Assembly (NCBI GenBank): GCA_905221605.1
Contig: CAJNDS010002147.1
Coordinates: 77,501-141,500, forward strand
Source of the DNA: Symbiodinium natans
Lineage: Eukaryota > Sar > Dinophyceae > Suessiales > Symbiodiniaceae
DNA: 64,000 nucleotides
Direction of reading: 5' to 3'
Shown here: positions 51,891 to 64,000 of the stretch, piece by piece
Layout: every line of letters starts with the position of its first letter
Numbering within the stretch: position 1 is the first letter of the stretch
Notes under the pieces: generated by a model
Databases searched by the model: none
The model's input: the letters and a program-made list of their open reading frames with translations, nothing else
Told to the model about the DNA's origin: nothing
Program-made: the position numbers and the translations under genes

Positions 51891-53940
51891 TTCAACTTGC
51901 ATGGATCTTTTGGAAGGCGCGCTTTACTGGGCGGTTGCCCAGTAGGGGTCCTATGGCGCTCCTAGTGCGATTGTAGGGGATGCATGCCTCTTTGCAAGTT
52001 AGCGCAACATCGCTGGCAAGACTTCACAATAGGAGCGTTTGGGGCTTGCGTAAGGAGATGAAGGAAGGCCTGAAAGCCACTCCCAGCGTCTTCATCCATG
52101 CTATCCTCAGCTTCGGGCATCTCAGCTGCAAAAGAACGAGCACGGGGCAAGCATCCGACACTTTTTGCACGTGCTCCACGTGCATGCAAGAGGATGCGAG
52201 TGGCAGCGTTTTCCTCTCACTATGTCCTCAGTCAAAAGGAAAGTACTTGACACCGCTGAGCCGCTGAGGAGTTACTTTACAACACAGCTTCAACATCCCC
52301 CTTCGTGTGTGAGGGGCCCTGCCCCAGCAGACACTAGTTTCTGGAGCATGTCCGGCAAGCACTGCGTATTCCAAGCTCCAGTTGTGTGCGTGCGACCTAC
52401 CCGAGAAGGCAGCATGACAGGTATCCAGACGGAGGCAAGATTAAGATTGAAATGACCACAATGCACCGCATGCTCTGATGCACACGAGCAGGGACGTGGG
52501 GCGGAAAGGTGCTCTTACACACAGGGTTGCTTGTGGCCCGACGTTGAAGAGACCACAAGCAGTCAGCATTATTGGAGGTCTTGGATGCTTGAGATGATGG
52601 GTTGCCAGGGATGGCGTCAGGAGCCCCGCTCATAAACAGCCGCTAGTTTCACGGAGTCTTCTTCTGGGTTAGGCTATAGCTGTAGCCCTCGAAGAGGATG
52701 GAAAAGGGACCAGCTCGCCAGTGGCCTCAAGATTTCCGATGCGGCCTAGAAGCCAAGGAAGAAGAACACACGAAAGGCGATTGTTGCTTCGCGGCTAGTG
52801 CGCTTCCTAATGGCTGACCAATATCTTCACCTTCAGCGGAAACAACGGAAACGAAAGCACCGCAATTTTCGACGCTTCAACGTCTGAAGTTGCAGGCTTG
52901 CCTCCACCGGAAGGTCCCCGCCGTCATGTCGGTAGCAAAAGAGGGGGATGCTTCAACCATGGGTCAGCGGCACCCACGAACAAAGCTGGAAGAGACGAGC
53001 CGACGAGCGCTCAGGACCTCAACTTCAACCACAAGAGATGAGCCACAGCTGCGACACTCGCCACAAGATCAAGCCGCAGTAGACTATAATCAGCAAGAGA
53101 ACTCTTTCAGCATACGAACTCTTTCAGCATACGGAACTGCCTAATTAAATGCAGGTTGTTCAGTTGTTCAAGATCCTGCGCCATCAAGTCTGTTGAAACG
53201 CAGACGCAGGCTGCGCCCTGTGTATCACATGCTCAACAGAAACATGGCCCGAGTTCAACTGCTCAACTTTGGGCGGCGCTGGTGCTGCGAGATACCAGAA
53301 GAGAGCCGTCGTCACAGCCGACGCAAGTCAGCGAACGCAGAATTTCAACCAGCTCAAAGAGTTAGACCCACGGCTTCGAAAGCTCAGAGGCCGAGCAGGG
53401 CACTGCTCCGAGCGATGCGATGCAACGAACCTTTACTGCACAGACATGCGCCGGATCTCAAGTCGGAGGACCTCCCCGCACTCAGGACCTGGTCACAAAA
53501 CCCAAGTGCTTGACGCCGCTGCGGGGGGGGGGGGGGGGGGGGGGGGAGGGCGCCGGACACACGGCACACCGTGGACGAGCTTCAGGCGGTTGAGCCGGCG
53601 GAGCAGCGTGGTTTTGGTTTTGGAGCAGGCTCTCACTTCCGGGGGAACCCAAAAGGTCAAATCTAAAACAACGCCCAGGAAGGATCCCAGCAAAGCATAG
53701 GCTATGGGGGTATTCGCACGTCTTCAAGTCGCCGTCTTGGATCTCTTCCTTAGCTTAAGAGCACCAGTCGCTGCTCGCGATGCGTATAGTGTGTGGAACT
53801 CCAAAATGACACGTGGCACATGGGCTTAAGGGCAACCTGCAAAACCCGGTGCTTGGGGGATTCGCGAATGATGGCCCTATCGACAAGCCAGCTTGCCAGG
53901 CGCAAAGCCAAAGCCGAAGCCAAAGAATAGAAACCCCTGA
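51891..53940. repeat. B unit, block g, copy B2
   Basis: The ends match 18961-20210, and about 52605-53635 is inverted relative to B1. It contains about 500 bases (53000-53490) not seen in B1 and a G24 homopolymer at 53523-53546. No gene recognised. Confidence 0.65.
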
Positions 53941-55257
53941 CGCCAAACCCCAAACCCTGAACCCCAACCTCTAAACCGTAGCACCGAGCCAAACCGCCAG
54001 GTAAGGACTCATCACCTGTGTTTCCAGATTTCCTCTCATATGCAGAGTGAAAGAACCTGACTCGAAGGACCCAGCCTTCGCAGAAGGACAGCGTCAAGCC
54101 CTTGAAATCATCCCTTCATCTCTGGAGGTGTTGGGGCCCTGAATCCGAAACCCTAAGCTCCTAACCCTTGCGAACCCCCTACTTTCTACTGAACTTTTGC
54201 CCAGGCTCGTAAGCCCCTAGAACCCCCCAAGGCAGAGGAAACCCCGGTCTGAGCTACCCGTCGCACAAGACTACAGCTAGACAGACCAGATCATCAAAAT
54301 AAGCAAAAGCAGCAGCAACTACACGAACTTCCACTGTCATCTGTGATAAGTTGCCTAGCAATCACAAGGATGGAGTGCGGTGAAGCCGCCTTCGGGGCAG
54401 CATGTGGAGAAAGCTGCAGGAGCGCGGCCCATAGATCGTGAAAACATGGCCGCAGCCTACAATGAAGCAAAAGGGGCGTGATCCCTACAAACACCGCTGA
54501 AATCCCTAAACTTACCCTCCCAACCATAAAGCCCTAAACCTGAAACCGAAGACCTAGACCCTACTTGGAGGGGCGGTGGTGCTTGTGCATGGAGTCAGAA
54601 TACCAAAACTGTGGCGATAGCTTTTCCAAAAAGGGCACAGCAGGTCGCGTGACAGAATCTTACAGTCTACTGCCATGTCTTGGTACCCCGAAACAGAGCC
54701 AAGACTGCGATCTTCGAAGCGAAAAACATGTTGGTCCCTAATTTTCGTAAACCCGAACCCTAGACCATGAACCCTAAACCCTCAACCCTAATGGAGGATG
54801 CACCTCCTTTCCAGCTAAAGAAAGCACTGAAAGCCTTGGTCCCCAACCTTAGTAGGAATTAACGAATTAAAGAATGCGGGAAATTGGCCTCGGTTTCCAG
54901 CCGAGAGGCGTCAAGAACAAGCAGACCAGCATCCGGTCTCCTCACCTTCCCAACCCCTTAGACTGCGCCCCCCCCCCCCCGCCCCCTGCGTGTGGGACCC
55001 CCTTGGAGGAGCCGCAGACCGATGTTGTGGGGAGTCCCCTGTCGGCGGCAAAGAAGCAGAGGCAGCGTTTGAAGATGCCTGGCCCTTCGCTTTGGACCCC
55101 CTTCAAAACCCCTCTCACCTCTCACCCCCTATGCCAGACCTGCGAAAGGTTTTTCTAATTTCTTGGGCCTTGGGACGTGGGCTGGCCCGGCTGCCGACTC
55201 GGCGCGTGCAAGCCTGCACAGTTTTGTCCACCTATATAACCCATTAGAAGGAAACTG
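53941..55257. repeat. B unit, block h, copy B2
   Basis: It matches 20211-21848 with deletions. CCCTAAA-like patches lie at 53942-53985 and 54768-54795. The C-rich tract is shorter than in B1 (about 54969-54986). No gene recognised. Confidence 0.7.
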
Positions 55258-55301
55258 TATAGATAGATATATATATATATTATATATGTATATACATGAT
55301 T

Positions 55302-55334
<33 letters not shown>

Positions 55335-55408
55335 ATATATCCCTCGAACATGAATACACATATACATATAGACAGATATGTGTAAATATGTATATATATA
55401 TATACACA
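55258..55408. repeat. AT microsatellite at the B2/B3 junction (empty paralogous site)
   Basis: TATATA-rich tract between the block h end and the GGATGTCGAGGTCTGGG start of B3. It corresponds to the tract split by the retrotransposon at B1/B2. Confidence 0.8.
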
Positions 55409-57590
55409 CAAGGATGTCGAGGTCTGGGTCTTCGGACTGCTAGGCTGAAGGATTCGGGGCAGAGGGGTTAGGATGTCAGGTGTAGGGTTGTACAGTATGT
55501 GGTCTACAGGAGTTAGGCTCATGTGCCAAGTCAGCGTAGGGGAGAAGAGAAGACAACCAAGAGCTTGTGTGAATAAAGTAAGGAAATATCTCGGCTTGTC
55601 GAAGATGACCGGCACCGGCACTTTCTGACCAGACAGACTAGCGGCTAGCTTGGAAGGTCCGACTGCATTGAGGGAGACGCATCCTTCTTCCCGGAAACCT
55701 CGATTCTGACTTGTCTCTGGGGGGGGGGGGGACCTTGAAGGAACTCAAAAAAATCCAAGGGTGTCAAAAGCCTTGCAGTGGAACAAGACTGCCATGCCAA
55801 CGAAGCATCCCTGCCCTTCGCTCACGATGAGTATGCAAACAATCTCTTCCTTGAGAAAATCTGTAGTGCATCAGAGGCACCGACAACACCTGAAAACGCA
55901 CGAGTTCTCAAGCGCAGACCGGCAATCGGACCCTTTTCGGCTTCGAGGTCAAGCTGCAATGTCCCAAAAGCTCAAAGTCAGTCGAGAAGCACCGGAGGCA
56001 GAAAGTGCCGCAGTGAATGCAGAACCGGCTTTGCAAGTCGATGGCGCGGCCTGAGCGACCTGCATGCGATCTGAACGGTCTGACCTGCGCCACATGGACC
56101 GGCAGCGGAGCAGCCGCGAACCCGACCTGTCCGCACCAGTCTGCCCAGGCTGCGCAGCACCTGAGGGCCTTTGTGAGGCCTGCACACGAGTGCTGCATCG
56201 CAGTCGTGGCTTCTCACTTGCAGCATGCTACCGGTACAGCCTGGTGTGATCGGCCGACATCGTCTGAAGGCCAGAACTGCTAAGAAGGATTGGGAAGCGT
56301 GTTGGGTCACCGCCAGCCTTTGCGGCGCAAACCGAACCGGCAGCCAAAACACCAAGCATCACGGCACGGAGGCAAACTCCGAGGTGCGATCTTCCCCGAA
56401 GACTTTATTGAGCGGCGTGAGTGCCAGCCCTAGTGGCCGCAGAGCAGCGCGCAAAGTAAAACGATGTGCGGTTGAAATCTTCGTGACACTTCGTAGCCGC
56501 ACCAAACGACACCACGCGCTCCTCAGAGATGATGAGATGTTTGCGAGAAGATGCTGAAGGTTGCATGCATTCACTCCCTCACTTGTGGACATTCCATGAT
56601 CATCCATAATTCGACGGCAGGTGGTCAACTGCAGCCGCTGAAAGATGGGCAGCACGATGCCCGAGAGGGGTGCCGCCGTGCCGCAACTGATCTTGATGCG
56701 AATCGCAGCACGCGGCTTCTGGTCACCAAGCTGGTTAGGACGCGGAGCCCGACAAAAGCCGCAAGATGCCGCAGCGCAAAGCTCCACCACAAGTCTGCCT
56801 GGTGCCCGGCCCATCACGGCTGGTCTGCGGCTTCCGGCTTGCAGGTCATGCCGCGAGATGCCAGCGCCTCTGAATCCCGAGCTCCTTCCCATGCACGGAA
56901 GCAAACCGATGTCCAGGAAGCTTAGATGCGGGCATGCGCTCTACGAAGACTGTGCTGCCTTCGAGCGGCTTCCACTCCTCCACTCTTGGACTGCTGGCAA
57001 GGATGTGAGGCTCAGCAAGTGAGCGGGGAAGTCCCGACATAACTTGGGCTTCGAGTGCCTTCCTGGCCTGAGAGCAAACTTCTGGGAGCTTCTCATTTGC
57101 AACAGCTTCGAAGAACGTCTGGCGACTTCTCCCTTGGCAAAGACGGTGCCGGATGTCTTTCTCCCGCATGACTCAGATTAGACGCCTGCGCATGCGCCTG
57201 TGGAATGGCTCTGACGAGCTTCTCTACTTACATGGCTTCGAGATGCTTCGAGGCTAGCGTAGCACAGCCCTTATAGACCTTGGCAATCGATCTTCGGTAC
57301 ACGTGCTGACGGTGACGGGCATGTTGCTGGCCCTTCCCAGAACTTCTGGCTTCCGACCGGGTCTTCCAACAGATTTGGAACCTCATCAGACTTTGGGACA
57401 TAAGCAGACCCGTGCTTGGGAGCGTGACCGGCGCGGTGGCACCTGTGCTTGATCTCGACCAAACCCCGCTATGAGGGGCTCGAGAGCATAAGGCATCCAA
57501 AACCACTTGCAGGCATCTGCATCCGTGGGGAAAAGCGTTTTTCTGCCTGTTTCAAGCCATACCTTCTGCGATCCCCAGCGTGTTAGGACT
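55409..57590. repeat. B unit, start and block a, copy B3
   Basis: It matches 39410-41890 and 10229-12160. It is more diverged, with frequent small indels. A G12 run lies near 55720-55731. No stable reading frame. Confidence 0.7.
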
Positions 57591-57960
57591 AGGGGGGATG
57601 GACTATGGAGCTGCCAATGCCTGACCTCCCTGAAAGCTGTCATGGCTACGAGACTCCGAAACTCCGGCGTCTCACATGGTTGACCGACGTCAGGATACAC
57701 AGTCGAGAAAGAAAAACTGGTTTGCATGCGTCAAGGGTCCTGCCAGCCATTTAACCTGAACCTCAAGGCCAAACCAGCCAGACGAACCCAGAAATGGAGA
57801 CGGATATTGGCACATCAGGACCCGTGACCCTGCCTCCCTCCATCTACAACAGTGGGGGCATCTTCTGCGTCTGGACGCCTCGATGGCAGGCGATGCTCCA
57901 CACAGCTTGTAAGATACAACCCCCGTGGCCAGTCTGCCCTTCGGCTCTACGCTGTGGCGC
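57591..57960. other. Unassigned region in B3
   Basis: An insertion relative to B1 and B2 between block a and the minisatellite. No gene recognised. Confidence 0.4.
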
Positions 57961-58850
57961 TCGGTGCGGCGGGAATGCAGGAATGCCTCTGAGCCCACGT
58001 CCTTCTAAATGCTTCAAGCTGTCCAGGTGCCAGTGACGGAGACACCGTGCACTCACCAAACAGAATCAAGGCGCCTAAAGTACCTCCAACGCCGATTGAA
58101 GCCGCGACGTGACATCCCAGAAAAGCAGGTTGCAGTGAAAAAAGAGCCGGAGAAGACCCTTCCAACATAAAGAGCACCGTGAAGGGAATGCCGGAATGCC
58201 TGCTGTGACTTCAGGCCCTGCTAAATGCTGTAACCCGCCCAGGTGCTAGTGACGGAGACGGTGTGCACGAAGCCTGGCTGGAGCAGGTCGTCGTGCCAAA
58301 CTCACGAAAGAGAATCAAAGCACCTAAAGAACCTCCAACGCCGGTTGAAGCCGCGCTGTGACATCCAAGAAAAGCGGGTTGCAGAGATACGACGAGAGCC
58401 GGAGAAGACCCTTCCAACATGGAGAGCACCTTTGCGGGAACGCCGGAATGCCTGCTCTGACTTCAGGCTCTTCTAGATGTTGTAAGCCGTCCAGGTGCTA
58501 GTGATGGAGACGCAGTGCACGAAGCCTGGCTGGAGCAGGTCTTCGTGCCAAACTCATCAAAGACAAGCTACGCCTTGAAGTCCAGAAAAAGCAGCAGGTT
58601 GCAGAGATGAAGACCCTTCCAACATGGAGAGCATTGTGAAGGGAATGCCGGAATGCCTGCTCTGACTTCAGGTACGGAGACGGTGTGCACGAAGCCTGGC
58701 TTGGAGCAGGTCGTCGTGCCAAACTCACCAAACAGAATCAAGGCGCCTAAAGTACCTCCAACGCCGATTGAACCCGCGCTGTGACATCCAAGACAAGCGG
58801 GTTGCAGAGATACGAGAGCCGGAGCAGGCCCTTCCAACATGGAGAGAACC
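57961..58850. repeat. Minisatellite of about 247 bp in B3 (about four units)
   Basis: The GGAATGCC anchor recurs near 57980, 58192, 58446 and 58653. One unit is shortened. Minus-strand frames of about 70-100 codons recur (57947-58177, 58211-58429, 58568-58873). Confidence 0.8.
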
Positions 58851-59904
58851 AGGAATTCCAGCGAAATACACATGACCTGTCATGACCTTCAATCAACAGG
58901 AGCTGGCGTTTTCTCAGGTACAGAAGGCTCCGACGTCCAAGAAGGCCGCATGGCAGAAGAACACCAGGATCCCGGAGCAGAGATCCAAGCCCCTAGCATT
59001 CCGAGAAGCCCACATGCATCCCTGCATAAGGCCCCCCGGCCTTGAGAATGCTGGAAAGGGAAGTCGCTGTGAAAGACTGCACGGAACACAGGCAAGAAGA
59101 GCACTGCGAGGCAGTGGATCAACCGGGAGGGATCATGAGAGACAGGCGCCTGTGGTGAGCTCATGTTCGTTCCCTAAACCTGCCTGCCACCTTGCGCAAC
59201 ATCTGGTGGCAGCTCCAAGCTCATGCAGACTGGGGGCTTCCAGGGCCGACTTTCAGCAAGACTCAGGCATTTTGGGGTTTTGGGTATTGATCATGACGGG
59301 TCTTGAAGGAAAGAGTGAACTGTCGGTCACCGCCTTGGCTCCTCTGGTCTCCCCAGAGGCCCTGGGAGTAGCCAGAGGATTCACATACGTTTGTTTAGGG
59401 TTTAGGGAAAGGGGCTTTTAGGGTTTAGGGTTTAGGGGTTTACACATGTTTAGACGTTTCCGAGACCACCGCGTGCGCTAGGGTAACAAAACGGGGGTTC
59501 CACGAAGCCCGGTAGAGCAGATTGATCACAAGCCCATGACGATGTGAGATATGGAGGAGGTGCTTTTAACAAAGGCTTGCTCATGAGCCCAGATTGACCC
59601 AGCTTTTGGCGTCTTTTATCTTTCTGGTGGGCTTGAAGGGGCCTGGGGGCCTCAGAACAGCCTGAGGGCGAAAGTTCGAGAGGTCCACAATTTGGGATTT
59701 AGGCTCTTGCAGGCTCTGCGACCAAGATTGGCCAAGACCACATTCTCCCAGGACACGAGCAGAAAGGAGAACCACAAAGGAGCCTGTCCTGTACGAAACA
59801 CGTATATGCAGCAGGTTGCTTGTGGGTAGCTGGGGCATTCAACTTGCCGCCGTCTCTCGGCTGCATCCAACATTGCCGGCCGCTGTGCTGACATTTCTGC
59901 TGCG
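58851..59904. repeat. B unit, block b, copy B3, with a TTTAGGG patch
   Basis: Matches to 12985-13480 and 14035-14215 are separated by sequence that includes a TTTAGGG-type patch at 59393-59441. No gene recognised. Confidence 0.6.
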
Positions 59905-61380
59905 CCACCACACTTCCCGCTCCAGGGCGTGTGATCGAGGAACGTGGGCGAGAGCGCGAGGGAGGTAGACCGGAACCTGATGGCTTAGCTGGGTATAAGA
60001 TTTGGCGGTGAAAGTCTGCACGTGGTGCGAGCAAGCAAAGCAAGGAGCTTGAAGGGCTCTGCATGCCTCAGAGACCCCTGAGCTGGTGTGTTGCTGAGCT
60101 TCTATTCCAGCTGGCCCTTCCAGCCATGCCCACAGACCAGCTAACACCGCTAAATCAAGCCACAGTGACAACATTGCACCGTGCACTTTTGAGTCAGCGC
60201 CACTGAAGTTGACCTCCGACTGTCTCTACCAAAGTGACAGCCAGCGCGCTGTGCACGTCGAACGGCTGAGGCGAGGGAGTTGCAAGCAGGATTTCCAGCA
60301 CTTGGCCCTTGTGAGCTTTGGCGGGTCATGCGAAGTTAGGCTTCATCAAGTCATGTTATATATTATACTAGTCACTAGTCACGTTAAGCCATGCAGAGCT
60401 GTCCTCGGCGGTGGGGTCGACGCACTCGTCGTGCTGCGTAAACTGCAGCCACTTCTGGCTACCAAGAAGCCGCCCAAGTCTGGACGCCGGGTTCTCCTCG
60501 GAGCCGCTACATGAGTTCCGCCGAACTGCTAAGAGGGCGCGGCCAGGTGGCTCACGGGCAAAGAGGCGCTCTCTTCAAAATGCAACACATGCCATGGTGC
60601 TAAAGGAAGCGACGGCAACTGGTCCAAACACCTTGCAATCAATATGCCAACGCCTGTGGAACCTTGTCAAGGTACGTCAGGAGGAACTATATGCAAAGAC
60701 GGTGTCCCACTTCTGCGGCTGCAGTTGCAGCTGCGGTCACAACTGCTGTTGACGCCCCTCCCGGCTGAGGCAAGCGCTCCTCATTTCTAAATGGGTTCCA
60801 TACGTTCCGTACTGTCTTCCAGTCTGGGGGCTGACTAGCGCTGGCTCATGCACCCTCTGTTCCCCGACATCAGGCAAAAGAAGCGCCATGTGTACTCACG
60901 GGATGTCCGCAGCCAAGAGCACGGACCAGTGACACTTCAGAGCCTGGAACTTGGGTGCCCACACACCCCTGCGACTCGCGCGAAGTGCTCTCTCGAAATA
61001 GAAAATGCCCTGAGGTTGGGGGCGCCGTTCACGTAGGACAAAAGTCCAGGAGGTCAAGTTCTCGCAATTCATGACTCATGGCTGTCATGGCCATTAAGGC
61101 TATCTCATGCTATCTCAACACGGACATCAAAGCCACGCATGCGAAGCGAGGTACACAAGAAAAGCCAGTGCTGTGGTGGACGCACCTCCCTCCTTGCACT
61201 TTCAGGACAGCGGCGCCAAGGCACGGACGCAGGGCGTCAAAACCCCCCACAGCTGGACCGGGAGCCTTCCCCGCGCTACAGCCGATACAAGATTGAAGGG
61301 ACAATCAAGAAGCCACCTCCCCAGTCCGCCCTAGAGCCATGCGTCCCGACACCAGTGCAAGGATAGTTCCAGGACCCCAC
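59905..61380. repeat. B unit, blocks c and d, copy B3 (diverged)
   Basis: Shortened versions of 14216-16200. The open frame seen in the other block c copies is broken here by indels. Confidence 0.6.
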
Positions 61381-62280
61381 CCGGTATTGATCTGGCTCTC
61401 AATCTTCCCACTTCATCTTTTGCGATGTCGGTTCCTGCACACTCCGCATGTACCCACAAAGGGATTCGCTACAACAGCAAGACCACAGCTTTCGCAGGCT
61501 AGCGCCACAGTCTCATGAGGGGTACGTCATGGAGGCATTTGCACTGAGCATTTGAAGACCGGCAGCGAGGGCAGGCTCCACATATCTGCGCGCGTGGATG
61601 CAGCCATGGAGCGACGGCGCAAGGACTGTGGCGGGCTTGAGACATTCTTTTTTGTGTTCCCTTAAAGCCTAGATTCTGATCCGCTCTCTATTTCTTCTGT
61701 GCGCTCTTCTTATCTTCATACTTTTACGCTAAATGTCGGACCTAGTGGAAGCAGCAAGACACCCCAACCATCGTGCCTAGTTCTTCATGTCTACAGTCTA
61801 GAGGTTTGCAGCGCAGTAACGCACAAGGCAACCCCTCAGCAAGGGCAAAGGAAGCATGCGCCGCAGAAGTCGCAGCGCCCTGCTGGCCTCAGCCTTGATC
61901 TCCAGGCCTGCTGTGGCCCTTAGCAATGGGAAAGAAAGCATGCACCCCAAAAGCCTGTGCTTAAGCCCGAAGTTCGCAACAACCTTTGTCCCTTTGATAG
62001 TTGGACTCACAAGTTCGAGTAGCTGGTCACAGGGGTCGGATCAGCATCGGATCGATGGAGCTGCCCCAGTTGGTTTGCGACTGCTGCCTCTTGAGATTGC
62101 AGGTGCGCGCTGTCTTCAAACGTCGAAGCATGCCGAAGCCCAGCGAAAGCGCTGATGACAAGCACCCTGGGTACCCCTAAAGCAGGGAACACGAAGGCGG
62201 GTGATGCTCTCCTAGTGGTCCCATAGCTAACATAGTGGAAACAGCCCCGGCTGGCATCCCATGCACCAGGCAACAGGGGA
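61381..62280. other. Unassigned region
   Basis: No gene recognised and no copy noticed elsewhere in the window. Frames do not exceed 119 codons. Confidence 0.35.
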
Positions 62281-64000
62281 CCATAAACAATGCCGGAAAC
62301 ATTCTCGGACGAGGCAGATGTAATCAAACAGCAGCGAAAGAACTGGCCTGGCGTTGCCACCTTCATTCTTCAGGTTCAGTGCGTTTCAGCCTGTGAAACA
62401 TGTTGAAGAAATATCTCGGCATAATGATATTTCTCACAATCTTGGCACTCGGACACAGCTCTAACCCTCTAACCAGCATTCTCTGTCTGGATTGCATTAA
62501 GCCTAAGACTTGGACACTCGAACACAGCGCTCACCTTCAATCTGCATGGACGTCTTGACAGGCGCGTTTTACTGGGCGGTGGCCTTCTGGGCTGTTGCAG
62601 AGGCTGCAGGGTTCCTATGGCACTCTTATAGGGCAATCCTTGGGGAGAGAATGGATTGTGGGCCGCAGGCAGGGCCTTCCGCACGTTGTGGCACACAAGC
62701 CTTTCGAAAGACGTTGCCGTGGGAGCGCTCGGCTCCTCGCTTTTGTGTGTGAAGATCAGGAGCGGCTTCACACCCATTACCGGCATCGAGAGAACTGTCC
62801 CACATACTCTCAGGGACTGTGCTGAGCAGTGAGCAGCATCTGCGAAGAGGCGGGAGCCGTTCCGCACCGTCGGAACTTCTCTGCTCAGTTTCAGCAGCCC
62901 ACAATACCAAACTGGTTCAGAGATCAACATTGAGGTTCCGCGGACCACTGCAACCAGGAGAGAGAAGCCAGCTTAAACCAACAACTGGCTACTTTAACTT
63001 CTGGAAAAACAAAGAGTGACCCTCCAACCCTCCGAAACACGTTGGATTCTCTGCACGCACTTGCAAGAGCATGCGACTAGCAGACTAGCAACGACGGAGC
63101 AAGAAGCGATCCTGCAAGACATCGACAGGGGACTGAGCTCATCATGAAACCTGGCACATTGAATCACGGAGCTTCATGAATCTACCGTAGCCTTGCTCCC
63201 GAGCTGCGCCCCCCGCCGAGGTGTCGTGGCAATGGCGCCTCCTTCGCTCCATGCTTACTGTTCGGTGACATGACTATGAGCTCGACCATGAAGCCACAAC
63301 AAGGTTTGGTCCGTAACTTTCGGGACGATTTCGGCCAGACCTGCCTGGATGCCTCCTGCAAGACAGTCCGCGACACCGCATTTCTCCAACTGCCCATGCA
63401 TCGAGGGCACCAGCCATCATCAGAACTGCCATTGGATAGGGTGCTGTCTTTCTTCCCAAGTGCAAAAGTACTATGCACTCGCCCGTCGCTTGGGTAAGCA
63501 CGACAGCACGGCGAGGTCTTCAACAGAATCATAAGGGACTGACACATCAACGGAGGGAGTCAAACTGAGCTAAAAACAGACCAAATGGTAACCCACAACC
63601 CTATGGAGGCGGAGGGATCGAAGCAGCAGACAAAACTATCTGGGAATTGCAGACCCAACAGCCTCACCAATCACGCTCCTCAGGACTGGAAGCAAATGAA
63701 GCAAAGCAGCCATCACTGATTGATGCAAAGGGCTAACAAGAACGGCATGCTGTGACGTGCCGGACACTTCCTGGCTTACATGTCATGAGATGTATGGATA
63801 GGCCAGGGATTATGGCGAGAGGGCATCCCGACCGTGCCGCCACCCTCGCTGGTGCTTCATCGGCAGGGGATGATAAATGCCAGTCGGGAACTGTGGGCCA
63901 ACTGCTTTCAGACGGCAGCAAAAGAACTGGCCCGGCGCTGCCACCTTGTTTCTTGGTTGGTCAGTGCGTTTCAGATTGTGAAAAATGTTGAAGAAAGATC
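62281..64000. repeat. B unit, block f pieces, copy B3
   Basis: Stretches near 62290-62470 (AACATTCTCGGACGAGG, CTTGGCACTCGGACACAGCT) and 63721-64000 match 18550-18900 and 51470-51830. The intervening sequence is rearranged or unique. The window ends inside this block. Confidence 0.55.

Overview
The window looks like nuclear DNA of a dinoflagellate, most probably of the Symbiodiniaceae. Four things point that way: interstitial TTTAGGG/CCCTAAA telomere-type arrays, an LTR retrotransposon whose Gag carries tandem CCCH zinc fingers, LTRs that contain what looks like a relic of the dinoflagellate spliced leader, and long GC-rich duplicated DNA with no recognisable host genes. The species assignment is an inference. 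No rRNA, tRNA, CRISPR array or bacterial-style operon was recognised.

Layout. 1-2.4 kb: telomere-type repeat patches in both orientations, separated by short unassigned sequence. 2.4-8.7 kb: three copies of a repeat family (A). 9.4-21.97 kb, 39.2-55.4 kb and 55.4-64 kb: three successive copies (B1, B2, B3, the last cut by the window end) of a large duplicated unit. Each holds the same sub-blocks in the same order, including a minisatellite of about 247 bp, a block with an ORF of about 230 codons, and C-rich, AT-rich and telomere-like patches. B2 has extra internal duplications, and a segment of about 0.5 kb is inverted between B1 and B2. The ORFs here look like by-products of GC-rich repeats rather than genes.

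The one clear genetic system is a 17.2-kb LTR retrotransposon on the minus strand (21967-39182), inserted in the AT-rich tract at the B1/B2 junction. The matching tract at the B2/B3 junction is empty. Its 309-bp LTRs are TG...CA, flanked by a 4-bp GTTT duplication (5 bp if the shared T is counted), and differ at one base, so the insertion is young. In element sense it encodes Gag (964 codons, two CCCH fingers), a retropepsin-like protease, a 2892-codon Ty3/gypsy-like Pol, and a 1361-codon accessory ORF.

Three things are unusual. (1) Pol is rearranged: RT thumb and RNase H lie N-terminal to the integrase, while the RT fingers/palm with YVDD lie about 1,700 residues further on, C-terminal to the integrase. 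(2) Pol ends in a complete-looking Tpt1/KptA RNA 2'-phosphotransferase domain. (3) The last ORF carries a C2H2 finger, a transmembrane segment, a SWIM finger and a C-terminal single-HKD phospholipase D/nuclease domain. Together (2) and (3) suggest a retroelement carrying its own RNA-end-processing enzymes. Successive ORFs are each related by a +1 shift, and a motif of about 20 bp recurs roughly 11 times inside the element.
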